Shown here one piece after another: positions 34,985 through 43,322 of a DNA stretch of 64,000 nucleotides; the first letter of the stretch is position 1; every line of letters starts with the position of its first letter. The DNA lies in assembly GCF_002814235.1 (NCBI RefSeq), contig NZ_PHSU01000016.1, positions 1 through 64,000 on the forward strand, given 5' to 3'. This stretch comes from Pseudomonas sp. QS1027. GTDB taxonomy: Bacteria; Pseudomonadota; Gammaproteobacteria; Pseudomonadales; Pseudomonadaceae. Made by a program: the position numbers and the translations under genes. The notes below the pieces were generated by a model that worked only from the letters and a program-made list of their open reading frames with translations, was not told the DNA's origin and made no database searches.

Positions 34985-37423
34985 TCAGGACGGCTTGACC
35001 TCCGCCAACGCCTGCTCGGCGGCCTCCTTCTCAGCCTCCTTGAGGTCCTCTTCGCTGATCATCTCGGCGATCACCCGCAGACGCTCCACCACCCGCGCAT
35101 TGACGCTGCCTTCCGGGAACTGCCCATCGGCATCCGGCTCACCGGCCGGCTCGCCCACCAGCAGGCTCAGCGCCTCATCGGCCTGGCGCACCGCATACAC
35201 GTGGAACTGCCCGGCACGCACCGCCTGCAACACGCGCTCATCGAGCATCAGGGTGGCGACGTTCGCCTGGGGAATGATCGCCCCCTGCTCACCGGTCAGG
35301 CCACGGGCCTCACAGAGCCGGAAGAAGCCTTCGATCTTCTCGTTGACCCCACCCACCGCCTGCACTTCACCGAACTGGTTGATCGAACCGGTGATGGCGA
35401 AGCATTGCTTGAGCGGGGTTTTCGACAAGGCCGAAATCAGCGTACAAGCCTCGCCCAACGAGGCGCTGTCACCGTCGACATAACCGTAGGACTGCTCCAG
35501 GGCGATGCTCGCGGAAATCGCCAGCGGGAATTCCTGGGCATAACGGCTACCCAGGTAACCGGTGAGGATCATCACGCCCTTGGAGTGGATCGGCTGGCCG
35601 AGGTTGACCTCACGCTCGATGTCGACGATCCCGCTGCCGCCCGGATACACCGTGGCGGAAATCCGCGCCGGCACACCGAAGGCCGAGTCGCCGACTTCCA
35701 GCACCGTCAGCCCGTTGCACTTGCCCACGGCCGCGCCCGCGGTGTCGATCAGGATGATCCCCGCCAGCATGTCGTCGAGAATCCGCGCCGAGACCCGTCC
35801 GGTGCGGGTGGCCTTGGCCTTGAGCGCCCGCTCGATGTGGCCGGCGTCGGTCATCTCGTCATTGGCCAGGTGGCGAATGAAATCCGCCTCGCTGACCAGT
35901 TGGAACAGATCGCCGATCCGCGCCGACAAACGCCCCTGGTGCTCGGCCAGGCGTGCGCTGTAGGTCGCCAGGCGCGCCACCGCGTCGGCGGTCAGCGGCG
36001 CCATGCCCTCTTCCGAGGTACGGGTCTTGAGCAACTGGGCGAACTGCTCCAGGCTCTCGTCGACCATGGGAATGTCTTCGTCGAAGTCCACCAGCACGCG
36101 GAACATCTCCTGGAAGTCCGGGTCCAGGTCCTGCAGCGTGTAGTACAACTGGCGGGCACCGATGATGATGACCTTGACCTGCAACGGAATCACTTGTGGC
36201 GTCAGGGTCACGGTGGCCAGGCGCCCCAGTTCACCGAGGGGCGACTCCATCTTCAGCTTGCGCGATTGCAGGGCGCGCTTGAGCGCATCCCAGACAAAGG
36301 GCTCGCTGAGCATTTTCTCGGCTTCGAGAATCAGGAAGCCGCCGTTGGCCCGATGCAAGGCACCCGGACGCAACTGCCGGTAAGTGGTGTAGAGCGCGCC
36401 CTGATCGGTGCTGTATTCGATGCGGCCGAACAGGTTGTCGTAGGTCGGGTGCGGTTCGAACACTACCGGCGCACCGCCGTTGAACGGTTGACCGACCACC
36501 AGGCTCGGTGCGTACTGCTCTTCCAGCAGCTTGCGGGCCACGGCGTCGGTCTTGCTGTCGTCGACCAACTGCTCGACCACGGTTTTCAGCAGATAGACCT
36601 GCATGGCTTGCAGATAACCGCAAACCGCCGCGTTCTCCGCGTATTTTTCCGACAACGGCGCCAGCAAAGGCTGCAGGGCCAGGGTGATGGTTTCTTCGTT
36701 CAGTTGGCGCAACTGATTGCTCGATTCGCGCTTCCATTGCGGCAGGCTGGCGAGTTCCTCGTTGAGGCGCTCCTCCAGGTCGGCGATATCGGTATGGAAA
36801 CGTTCACGCTCGGCTTCCGGCAACTGGGCGAATTCCGCCTCGTCCAGGGCCTTGCCTTCGCTCATGGGGGTAAAGGCGATATTGGTGCTGTCGCGATACA
36901 ACGCGACTTCCTTTTCCAGCGCCAGGCGCTCGATCACATCCAGGGCACGGTCGTAACGCTGGTTGAAGGCACGGTCGATGGCGCTTTTCTTCTGCTGGTA
37001 GGACGGGTGCTCGAACACCGCAGGAAAGGTCGCCAACAGGTTGTCGATCAAGCCGTTGATATCGGCGATGAACGCACCCGCCTCACCCGCTGGCAGCTCG
37101 AGCGCCCGTGGCTCGCGAGGTTCGTCGAAATTATTGACATAGACCCAATCGGACGGGGTCTGTAGGCGTTTTCCTTCGGCTTTCAGGTAGCGTTTGACGA
37201 ACGAAAAACGCCCGGTACCGGGCTCGCCCATGACAAACACGTTGTAACCGGGGCGCGGCATCGCCACGCCGAACTGCAAGGCTTCAACAGCACGTTCCTG
37301 GCCAAGCACACCGCGAAAAGGCTCCAGATCATTGGTGGTAGAGAAGCTGAACTGTTCAGCGGAAAAAGGACGGGTCAGCGCTTCGGGCGCTAGTCGCAAG
37401 CTGGCAGCAACAGAATCAGGCAT
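34985..37423 (-). CDS. Lon-like AAA+ protease (LonB/LonC class)
   Basis: 812 residues. An N-terminal AAA+-related segment contains GEPGTGRFSFVK, a Walker-A position with Arg-Phe instead of Lys-Ser/Thr. A helical insert (about 170-280) and a second ATPase part with GGFLILEAEKML (Walker B/sensor region) follow. The C-terminal Lon protease domain has the Ser-Lys dyad: GDSAS (catalytic Ser) and VNEKIEGFF (catalytic Lys). It is longer and distinct from classical Lon and resembles PAO1 PA4576. Substrates unknown; the altered Walker A may reduce ATP hydrolysis. Confidence 0.9.
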   Translation of the reverse strand: MPDSVAASLRLAPEALTRPFSAEQFSFSTTNDLEPFRGVLGQERAVEALQFGVAMPRPGYNVFVMGEPGTGRFSFVKRYLKAEGKRLQTPSDWVYVNNFDEPREPRALELPAGEAGAFIADINGLIDNLLATFPAVFEHPSYQQKKSAIDRAFNQRYDRALDVIERLALEKEVALYRDSTNIAFTPMSEGKALDEAEFAQLPEAERERFHTDIADLEERLNEELASLPQWKRESSNQLRQLNEETITLALQPLLAPLSEKYAENAAVCGYLQAMQVYLLKTVVEQLVDDSKTDAVARKLLEEQYAPSLVVGQPFNGGAPVVFEPHPTYDNLFGRIEYSTDQGALYTTYRQLRPGALHRANGGFLILEAEKMLSEPFVWDALKRALQSRKLKMESPLGELGRLATVTLTPQVIPLQVKVIIIGARQLYYTLQDLDPDFQEMFRVLVDFDEDIPMVDESLEQFAQLLKTRTSEEGMAPLTADAVARLATYSARLAEHQGRLSARIGDLFQLVSEADFIRHLANDEMTDAGHIERALKAKATRTGRVSARILDDMLAGIILIDTAGAAVGKCNGLTVLEVGDSAFGVPARISATVYPGGSGIVDIEREVNLGQPIHSKGVMILTGYLGSRYAQEFPLAISASIALEQSYGYVDGDSASLGEACTLISALSKTPLKQCFAITGSINQFGEVQAVGGVNEKIEGFFRLCEARGLTGEQGAIIPQANVATLMLDERVLQAVRAGQFHVYAVRQADEALSLLVGEPAGEPDADGQFPEGSVNARVVERLRVIAEMISEEDLKEAEKEAAEQALAEVKPS

Positions 37424-37697
37424 CGGACTTCCTTACATCAGGCGGGGCAGATGAAAGCATTCTGGCGCTCGCCATACCTGACTGGCAAGGCGAGCGATGG
37501 CTGAATCGCTACGGCGTGGCAAAAGTCCTCAGACAAGGACTACAAACCCTTTCCCGCATTCACATCAGGAAAAAACAATGGAACCCTTGGAACCTGCCTA
37601 AACTCCAAGGTGCGAGGCTGGACTGATAACCAGCCTACTGGCCCTGAACCAGGCCAGATCCCCTTGTCATTGGCACGCACATAAAGAGAACAAAGCT

Positions 37698-38186
37698 ATG
37701 AAACGGATTCTTCTGGGTACTCTCTTCACGGTTGTCTCCCTCAATGCCATGGCCCAGGCGCCAGGCGGGCCGGATTGCGGCTGGGGTAACATGCTGTTCA
37801 AGGGCCAGCGCGGCACTCCCGCCCACATTCTGGCATCCACCACCAATGGCACCTCCGGCAACGCCACCTTCGGCATGACCTCCGGCACCAACGGCTGCTC
37901 CACCCGTGATTCACTGACCTATGGCGGCCGCTCCTGGATCGCCATGAACGGCATGATGAACGAACTCTCCGAAGACATGGCCAAGGGCCAGGGCGAAGCC
38001 CTGACCACCTACGCCGTAGTCCTCGGCGTGGCCCCGGAAGACCGTGAGCATTTCGCGGCCGTCACCCACGAGCACTTCCAGCAGATCTTCAGCAAGGCTG
38101 ACGTGACCGCCGACGACGTGCACACCAATACCCTTGCGGTCCTGAAAGGCGATCCGCGCCTGGCCAAGTACGCAACCCAGGCTTGA
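37698..38186 (+). CDS. DUF3015 family periplasmic protein
   Basis: 162 residues with a signal peptide (MKRILLGTLFTVVSLNAMAQ). Family features: GPDCGWGNMLFKGQRGTP, a Gly/Thr/Ser-rich stretch ending in TNGCSTRDS, and an alpha-helical C-terminal half. Two Cys (CGWG and GCST) could form a disulphide. Function unknown. A GC-rich terminator follows, so it is a single-gene unit upstream of the DUF4105 gene. The 274 bp before it show nothing recognisable. Confidence 0.88.
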   Translation: MKRILLGTLFTVVSLNAMAQAPGGPDCGWGNMLFKGQRGTPAHILASTTNGTSGNATFGMTSGTNGCSTRDSLTYGGRSWIAMNGMMNELSEDMAKGQGEALTTYAVVLGVAPEDREHFAAVTHEHFQQIFSKADVTADDVHTNTLAVLKGDPRLAKYATQA

Positions 38187-38195
38187 GTCCGACCT

Positions 38196-38220
38196 GCCCG
38201 CCCCTTTCGGGGCGGGCTTT
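38196..38220 (+). terminator. Rho-independent terminator after the DUF3015 gene
   Basis: GCCCGCCCC - TTTC - GGGGCGGGC then TTT. The stem is very stable, though the T-run is short. Confidence 0.75.
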
Positions 38221-38260
38221 GTGTACGCTGCCTCCTTTCGTCTGACAACAGTTGCCCACC

Positions 38261-40114
38261 ATGCTCAAACGCCTTGCCTACCTGGCGCTCTGTGCTTGCG
38301 CCCCGCTGTACGCCGCCCCGCACCTCGACACCCAGCGTTTGCAGCAGTTGGCCCATGATCCGTTCTGGATTTCCCTCGGCCATTACGAGGCGGCCAAGCT
38401 CGGCGGCTGGCGCAGTTATGTCAGCGACAAAAAATATTTCCTCGCGCCCGACGGAGCCCATCACCCGGACGCGGAACTGCAAGCCACCCTCGACGCCCTC
38501 TATGCCCCGGCCAGCCTCGGCAACCAGCATCCCCAGTGTGTCTATCCGGCCCGCACGCGCTGGCTCAAGGCGCAATTGCAACTGACGGACCTGCCCGCCC
38601 CCGATTGCGCGGAATTCAAGCAGTGGTTCAAGGACGTCGCGCCCCACAGCACGGTGATGATTTTTCCGGCGGCCTACCTGAACAGCCCGTCCTCGATGTT
38701 CGGCCACACCTTACTGCGCATCGATCCGGCTGACGTACAGCGCGACCAGACCGCCCTGCTCAGCTACGCGATCAACTTCGGCGCCTATATCGAAGGCTCC
38801 GACAACAGCATCCTCTATGCCTGGAAAGGCCTGGCAGGCGGTTATCCGGGCCTGTTCGCCATGGTGCCCTACCAGGAAAAGCTCTCCGAATACCGCAGCC
38901 TGGAGAACCGCGACCTGTGGGAATACCGGCTGAACCTGACCCCCGAAGAAACCCAGCGCATGGTCGAGCATGTCTGGGAGTTGAAGCAGATCCAGTTCGA
39001 CTACTTCTTCTTCGATGAAAACTGCTCCTACCGCTTGCTGGAACTGTTGCAGGTGGCGCGTCCGAGCCTGCACCTGACCGAACAGTTTCCTCTGACCGCG
39101 ATTCCCACCGACACCGTCAAGGCGGTGAAAGACGCAGGGCTGGTGGAAAGGATCGACTACCGGCCGTCCCGCGAGCGCGAACTGCTGGAACGGGCCAAAC
39201 CGCTGGATCCCGAGGAACAGCAGTGGGTGCTGAAAGTCAGTGCCGACGCGCAGCAGCTGCAATCGGCCGGCTTCAAGCAATTGGCCAAGGCTCGCCAGGC
39301 GCTGATCATCGACGCCGCCTATCGGCTGGAGCGCTATCGGGCCAATGGCCAGGAGCGTGATCCGGTACAAGCCCAGCGCAGCTTCGAGCTGCTGCGGGCA
39401 ATCAACCAGAATCCGCCGCCGGACCTGCAGATCGAGCGTCCGGGCCTGCCGGAGAACGGCCATGAGTCACGCACCTGGCAAGCCGGGGTCGGCACCCGGG
39501 GCAGCCGGACATTCGGCGAATATGGCTTGCGCATGGCCTATCACGACCTCAACGACAATGCCGAGAGCTTTCCCCTCGGTGCACAGATCGAAATCCTGCA
39601 GATGAAACTGCGCCAGTACGAAGGCAATCACTGGCAGCTGCAGCAACTGGACCTGGCAACCATTCGCTCGCTGACACCACGCAATGCGCTGTTGCAGCCC
39701 TGGTCATGGCAAGTCACCGGCGGCCTGGAGCGGGTGCCGGGGCGGCACGACGACCAGACCCTGGTCAGCCATGTGAACGGCGGCGCGGGTGGCACCTGGC
39801 AGTTGGGCGACGACGTGCTGGGGTTTGCCCTGGGCACCGTGCGGGTCGAGCACAATGCCGATTTCGCGGCGGTTGTTTCGCCGGCGGCGGGGTTCGACAC
39901 CGGGCTGCTGTGGAAAAACCCGCTGGGCAACCTGAGCCTGGAGGCCAAGGGCGATTACTTCATCAATGGCGAGGTACGCCGCAGCCTGAGCCTCAACCAG
40001 CAATGGGAGCTATCGCGCAACCTGGGCCTGCGGTTAAGTGCCCAACGCGAGTTCAGCAAGCTGGCGACGCCGGAGAACGAAGTGATGCTGGAAGTGAAGT
40101 GGTATCACTATTGA
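38261..40114 (+). CDS. DUF4105 (Lnb N-terminal) periplasmic/outer-membrane protein
   Basis: 617 residues with a signal peptide ending near APLYA. The DUF4105 domain (about 100-290) contains SSMFGHTLLRID and FFDENCSYRLLELL, a His/Cys arrangement reminiscent of NlpC/P60-like cysteine hydrolases. The C-terminal half (from about 420) has alternating beta strands and ends with an aromatic/Tyr residue (EVKWYHY), as in outer-membrane beta-barrels. The ATG at 38261 is chosen over a TTG 9 nt upstream. Enzymatic role unproven. Confidence 0.85.
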   Translation: MLKRLAYLALCACAPLYAAPHLDTQRLQQLAHDPFWISLGHYEAAKLGGWRSYVSDKKYFLAPDGAHHPDAELQATLDALYAPASLGNQHPQCVYPARTRWLKAQLQLTDLPAPDCAEFKQWFKDVAPHSTVMIFPAAYLNSPSSMFGHTLLRIDPADVQRDQTALLSYAINFGAYIEGSDNSILYAWKGLAGGYPGLFAMVPYQEKLSEYRSLENRDLWEYRLNLTPEETQRMVEHVWELKQIQFDYFFFDENCSYRLLELLQVARPSLHLTEQFPLTAIPTDTVKAVKDAGLVERIDYRPSRERELLERAKPLDPEEQQWVLKVSADAQQLQSAGFKQLAKARQALIIDAAYRLERYRANGQERDPVQAQRSFELLRAINQNPPPDLQIERPGLPENGHESRTWQAGVGTRGSRTFGEYGLRMAYHDLNDNAESFPLGAQIEILQMKLRQYEGNHWQLQQLDLATIRSLTPRNALLQPWSWQVTGGLERVPGRHDDQTLVSHVNGGAGGTWQLGDDVLGFALGTVRVEHNADFAAVVSPAAGFDTGLLWKNPLGNLSLEAKGDYFINGEVRRSLSLNQQWELSRNLGLRLSAQREFSKLATPENEVMLEVKWYHY

Positions 40115-40127
40115 GCGGCGCCTGGCG

Positions 40128-40508
40128 CTATTCACACTGTCCGTTCGGCCACCCGGACTGTACGGTAGGCAGGTCGGACTTGCGCTCCAGCAACTCGGCG
40201 TGCAAACGCAGGCAACGCTCGTAATCACGCCTGGCCATATTGTCGATCGTGATATTGCCCACCTCCTCCAGCTCCGTCCGCTCGCCAATGCGGATATCCA
40301 CCAGAGGCGCCTCGGGTTTCAGCTGAAACAGGCTGGGCGACTTCTCGTCAGACACGCCAGGCGTCTGCACCTGAGTGGCCACCGGCAACTGGTCCGGCGT
40401 CACGCCGTAACGCTCCAACAGGGAACTCTCGGGCAATGGCTCACCCACGGCGACACAGGCGGACAAGGTCAGGCCGACACCCACGCCCTGGGTTTTGAAA
40501 CAACTCAT
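40128..40508 (-). CDS. Small uncharacterised lipoprotein
   Basis: 126 residues. A short signal ends with lipobox TLSAC (Cys18), then a Pro/Glu-rich linker and a C-terminal segment (IDNMARRDYERCLRLHAELLE) with two Cys. No recognised domain. It converges with the DUF4105 gene. Start ATG 40508 places the lipobox properly. Conservation in Pseudomonas is suspected but unchecked. Confidence 0.65.
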   Translation of the reverse strand: MSCFKTQGVGVGLTLSACVAVGEPLPESSLLERYGVTPDQLPVATQVQTPGVSDEKSPSLFQLKPEAPLVDIRIGERTELEEVGNITIDNMARRDYERCLRLHAELLERKSDLPTVQSGWPNGQCE

Positions 40509-40540
40509 ACACAACACTCGCTTTCTTTGACTGCACTCGC

Positions 40541-40560
40541 CCCCACGCGCCGGCGTGGGG
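40541..40560. other. Perfect 8-bp hairpin upstream of the small lipoprotein gene
   Basis: CCCCACGC - GCCG - GCGTGGGG, 33 nt upstream of the lipoprotein ATG. There is no T-run on either strand. It may be an operator palindrome or an RNA leader hairpin. The remaining part of the 303-bp gap (40509-40811) shows nothing else I can name. Confidence 0.5.
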
Positions 40561-40811
40561 CTGAAACACCTGACGCAGAGGGTCTGGCGTCGTATTACCC
40601 TACAACGAAAAAAACGACTGGCAGGCGAAAAATTTACCACCCGGGCCCACAAACCGCTCATCGCCACAGCTTCAGCGCCGAATCCTCGGGCCTTGAACCC
40701 CGCTTGCAGAACCAACAGCGCGCAAGCCCAACCACCACAGGTCGCCTACGGATATACCGGGCAACCCAAACCCTGCGAGCATGCTCCGATACCCATGAAC
40801 GGGAGATTGCC

Positions 40812-41306
40812 ATGAGCCGCGCCTTCGTCAATGAAGACAACGCCGCCGCCCAGGCCGAGCAGCCGGTGGAACGCCAGGTCAGTACACAGCCCAATTACGT
40901 CACCCCACAGGGCCTGGCGCAATTGCACGCCCGCGTGGCGGCGCTGCAAGCCGAGTACAGCCAGCAAAGCGCCCTGGGCGAGGCCACCGACAAACAGCGC
41001 CAGGCCGATATCGAACGCGACCTGCGCTACTTCAATCAACGCCTCTCCAGCGCCCAGCTCGCCACGCCGGCGACCTCCACCGAGGTGGTGCAGATCGGCA
41101 GCCGCGTGACCTTCGCCAACGAACAGGACGAAGAGCAACAGGTACAGCTGGTCGGCGAAGACGAGGCGGATGCCGCACACGGCTTGATCAATTGGGGCTC
41201 GCCCCTGGGGCGGGCGTTGCTGGGTGCGCGCCTGGGCGATGAAGTACTGTGGAAACGACCGGCGGGGGATCAGTCGATCGAGATCCTGCGGATCGAACCG
41301 GCTTAG
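40812..41306 (+). CDS. Gre-like RNA polymerase factor with altered coiled-coil tip
   Basis: 164 residues: an N-terminal coiled-coil (about 35-95, LAQLHARVAALQAEYSQQ ... IERDLRYFNQRLSSAQL) and a C-terminal FKBP-like GreA/GreB domain (VQIGSRVTFANE, DAAHGLINWGSPLGRALLG, GDEVLWKRP). The family resemblance is clear, but the hairpin tip reads SALGEATDKQRQ rather than GreA's GDLxENAEY. This removes the usual metal-holding acidic residues and shortens the loop. GGGAG lies before the ATG. It may be an anti-Gre or secondary-channel regulator rather than a cleavage factor. Confidence 0.8.
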   Translation: MSRAFVNEDNAAAQAEQPVERQVSTQPNYVTPQGLAQLHARVAALQAEYSQQSALGEATDKQRQADIERDLRYFNQRLSSAQLATPATSTEVVQIGSRVTFANEQDEEQQVQLVGEDEADAAHGLINWGSPLGRALLGARLGDEVLWKRPAGDQSIEILRIEPA

Positions 41307-41316
41307 GGGGCCCCCA

Positions 41317-41349
41317 TAAAAAACGGAGCCCCGAAGGGCTCCGCTTTTT
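41317..41349. terminator. Bidirectional terminator between the Gre-like gene and ettA
   Basis: CGGAGCCC - CGAA - GGGCTCCG with an A-run before and a T-run after, so it can act on both strands between convergent genes. Confidence 0.92.
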
Positions 41350-41364
41350 CAACCACCGACCCGA

Positions 41365-43029
41365 TCAGGCCAGTTTCTTGTGCCGTACACGGTGCGGCTG
41401 GGCCGCAGCGTCGCCGAGGCGCTTCTTGCGGTCGGCTTCGTACTCGGTGTAGTTACCTTCGAAGAACACCGCCTGCGAATCGTCTTCGTAGGCCAGGATG
41501 TGCGTTGCCACCCGGTCCAGGAACCACCGATCGTGGGAGATCACAATGGCCGCGCCCGGGAAGTCCAGCAGGGCCTCTTCCAGGGAACGCAAGGTTTCCA
41601 CGTCGAGGTCGTTGGACGGTTCGTCGAGCAGCAGGACGTTGCCGCCCTCTTTCAAGGTCAACGCCAGGTGCAAGCGACCACGCTCACCACCGGACAGGTC
41701 CTTGACGAACTTCTGCTGGTCGCCGCCCTTGAAGTTGAAACGGCCGACATAGGTGCGCGACGGAATCTCGTAGTTGCCGATACGGATCTGGTCGGAACCG
41801 TCGGAAATCTGCTGGAACACCGTCTTGCTGCCATCGAGGTCGTCGCGGCTCTGATCGACGCAGGCCAACTGCACGGTTTCACCGATCTCGATGCTGCCCG
41901 AGTCCGGGGTTTCCTTGCCCATCAGCATGCGGAACAGGGTCGACTTACCGGCACCGTTACCACCGATCACGCCGACAATCGCGCCCTTGGGCATGCTGAA
42001 CGACAGGTTGTCGATCAGTACGCGGTCGCCATAACCCTTGCTGACGTTCTTGAACTCGATGACCTTGTCGCCCAGGCGCGGACCGGCCGGGATATAGATC
42101 TCGTTGGTCTCGCTGCGCTTCTGGAATTCCTGCGACTGCATTTCTTCGAAACGCTGCAGACGGGCCTTGGATTTCGACTGGCGGGCCTTGGCGCCTTTGC
42201 GCACCCACTCCAGTTCTTCCTTCATGGCCTTTTCATGGGCCGACTGCTGCTTGGATTCAGCGGCCAGACGATCGGACTTGGCTTCCAGCCAGCCCGAGTA
42301 GTTGCCTTCGTACGGGATACCGGCGCCGCGGTCGAGTTCGAGAATCCAGCCGGCCACGTTGTCCAGGAAGTAACGGTCGTGCGTGATCGCAACCACGGTA
42401 CCCGGGAAGTCGTGCAGGAAGTGCTCCAGCCAGGCCACGGAATCGGCATCCAGGTGGTTGGTCGGTTCGTCGAGCAGCAGCATGTCCGGGGCCGACAGCA
42501 GCAGGCGGCACAAGGCCACGCGGCGCTTTTCACCGCCGGACAGGTGTTCGACCTTGGCGTCCCAGGCCGGCAGGCGCAGCGCATCGGCGGCGACTTCCAG
42601 CTGGCGTTCCAGGTTGTGGCCGTCGCTGGCCTGCAGGATCGCCTCGAGTTTGGCCTGTTCGGCGGCCAGCTTGTCGAAATCGGCATCCGGATCGGCGTAG
42701 GCGGCGTAGACTTCATCCAGGCGGGCCTGGGCGTCCTTGATCACGCTGACCGCTTCCTCGACCACTTCACGGACCGTCTTGCTCGGATCGAGTTGCGGCT
42801 CCTGGGGCAGGTAGCCGATATTCAACTCGGGCATCGGCCGGGCTTCACCGTCGAACTCGGTGTCGACGCCCGCCATGATTTTCAGCAAGGTGGATTTACC
42901 CGAACCGTTCAAGCCCAGTACGCCGATCTTGGCGCCCGGGAAAAACGACAGGGAGATGTTTTTCAGGATTTCCCGCTTCGGCGGAACAACTTTGCTCAGC
43001 CGATGCATGGTGAAGACGTATTGAGCCAT
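41365..43029 (-). CDS. ettA: Energy-dependent translational throttle protein EttA (ABC-F)
   Basis: 554-residue ribosome-bound ABC-F ATPase that gates the ribosomal E site according to ADP/ATP. It has two ABC modules: Walker A GLNGSGKST with signature LSGGEKRR, then GGNGAGKST with LSGGERGR. Between them is a basic linker KGAKARQSKSKARLQRF, the P-site-tRNA-interaction motif. The start at 43029 gives the exact family length. It converges with the Gre-like gene. Confidence 0.97.
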   Translation of the reverse strand: MAQYVFTMHRLSKVVPPKREILKNISLSFFPGAKIGVLGLNGSGKSTLLKIMAGVDTEFDGEARPMPELNIGYLPQEPQLDPSKTVREVVEEAVSVIKDAQARLDEVYAAYADPDADFDKLAAEQAKLEAILQASDGHNLERQLEVAADALRLPAWDAKVEHLSGGEKRRVALCRLLLSAPDMLLLDEPTNHLDADSVAWLEHFLHDFPGTVVAITHDRYFLDNVAGWILELDRGAGIPYEGNYSGWLEAKSDRLAAESKQQSAHEKAMKEELEWVRKGAKARQSKSKARLQRFEEMQSQEFQKRSETNEIYIPAGPRLGDKVIEFKNVSKGYGDRVLIDNLSFSMPKGAIVGVIGGNGAGKSTLFRMLMGKETPDSGSIEIGETVQLACVDQSRDDLDGSKTVFQQISDGSDQIRIGNYEIPSRTYVGRFNFKGGDQQKFVKDLSGGERGRLHLALTLKEGGNVLLLDEPSNDLDVETLRSLEEALLDFPGAAIVISHDRWFLDRVATHILAYEDDSQAVFFEGNYTEYEADRKKRLGDAAAQPHRVRHKKLA

Positions 43030-43322
43030 GGAGAACCTAGCGTCAGTGACAGATGAATAAGGGCGCGAGCGGTACCCGCAGTGAACAGTCACCGTGTGTC
43101 AGCCAAGAGTTCATCCATGGCCGCACCGGTCGATACCCTTGTATAGGGAGCGTGAATTGCTGGCGCGTAACCGGTAAAACTACCTGAATGCGGCAGACAG
43201 GGCAAACCGCTCGGTCGAACAGGACTGGCACTTTGCCACAACTCAAGGCATGCTAGCCGCCCTTCGGGCGTCCGGCTTATAGTGCATGTCGCGCCAATCC
43301 AGCCCAACCGCAGGATCACAGT

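Noticed and set aside
34961..37165. 734-residue plus-strand open frame
   Set aside because: Antisense shadow of the Lon-like protease gene.
43229..43241. TGGCA-CTT-TGCCA resembling a sigma54 promoter before morA
   Set aside because: The GG and GC doublets are not spaced by 10 nt; it is a short chance palindrome at best.
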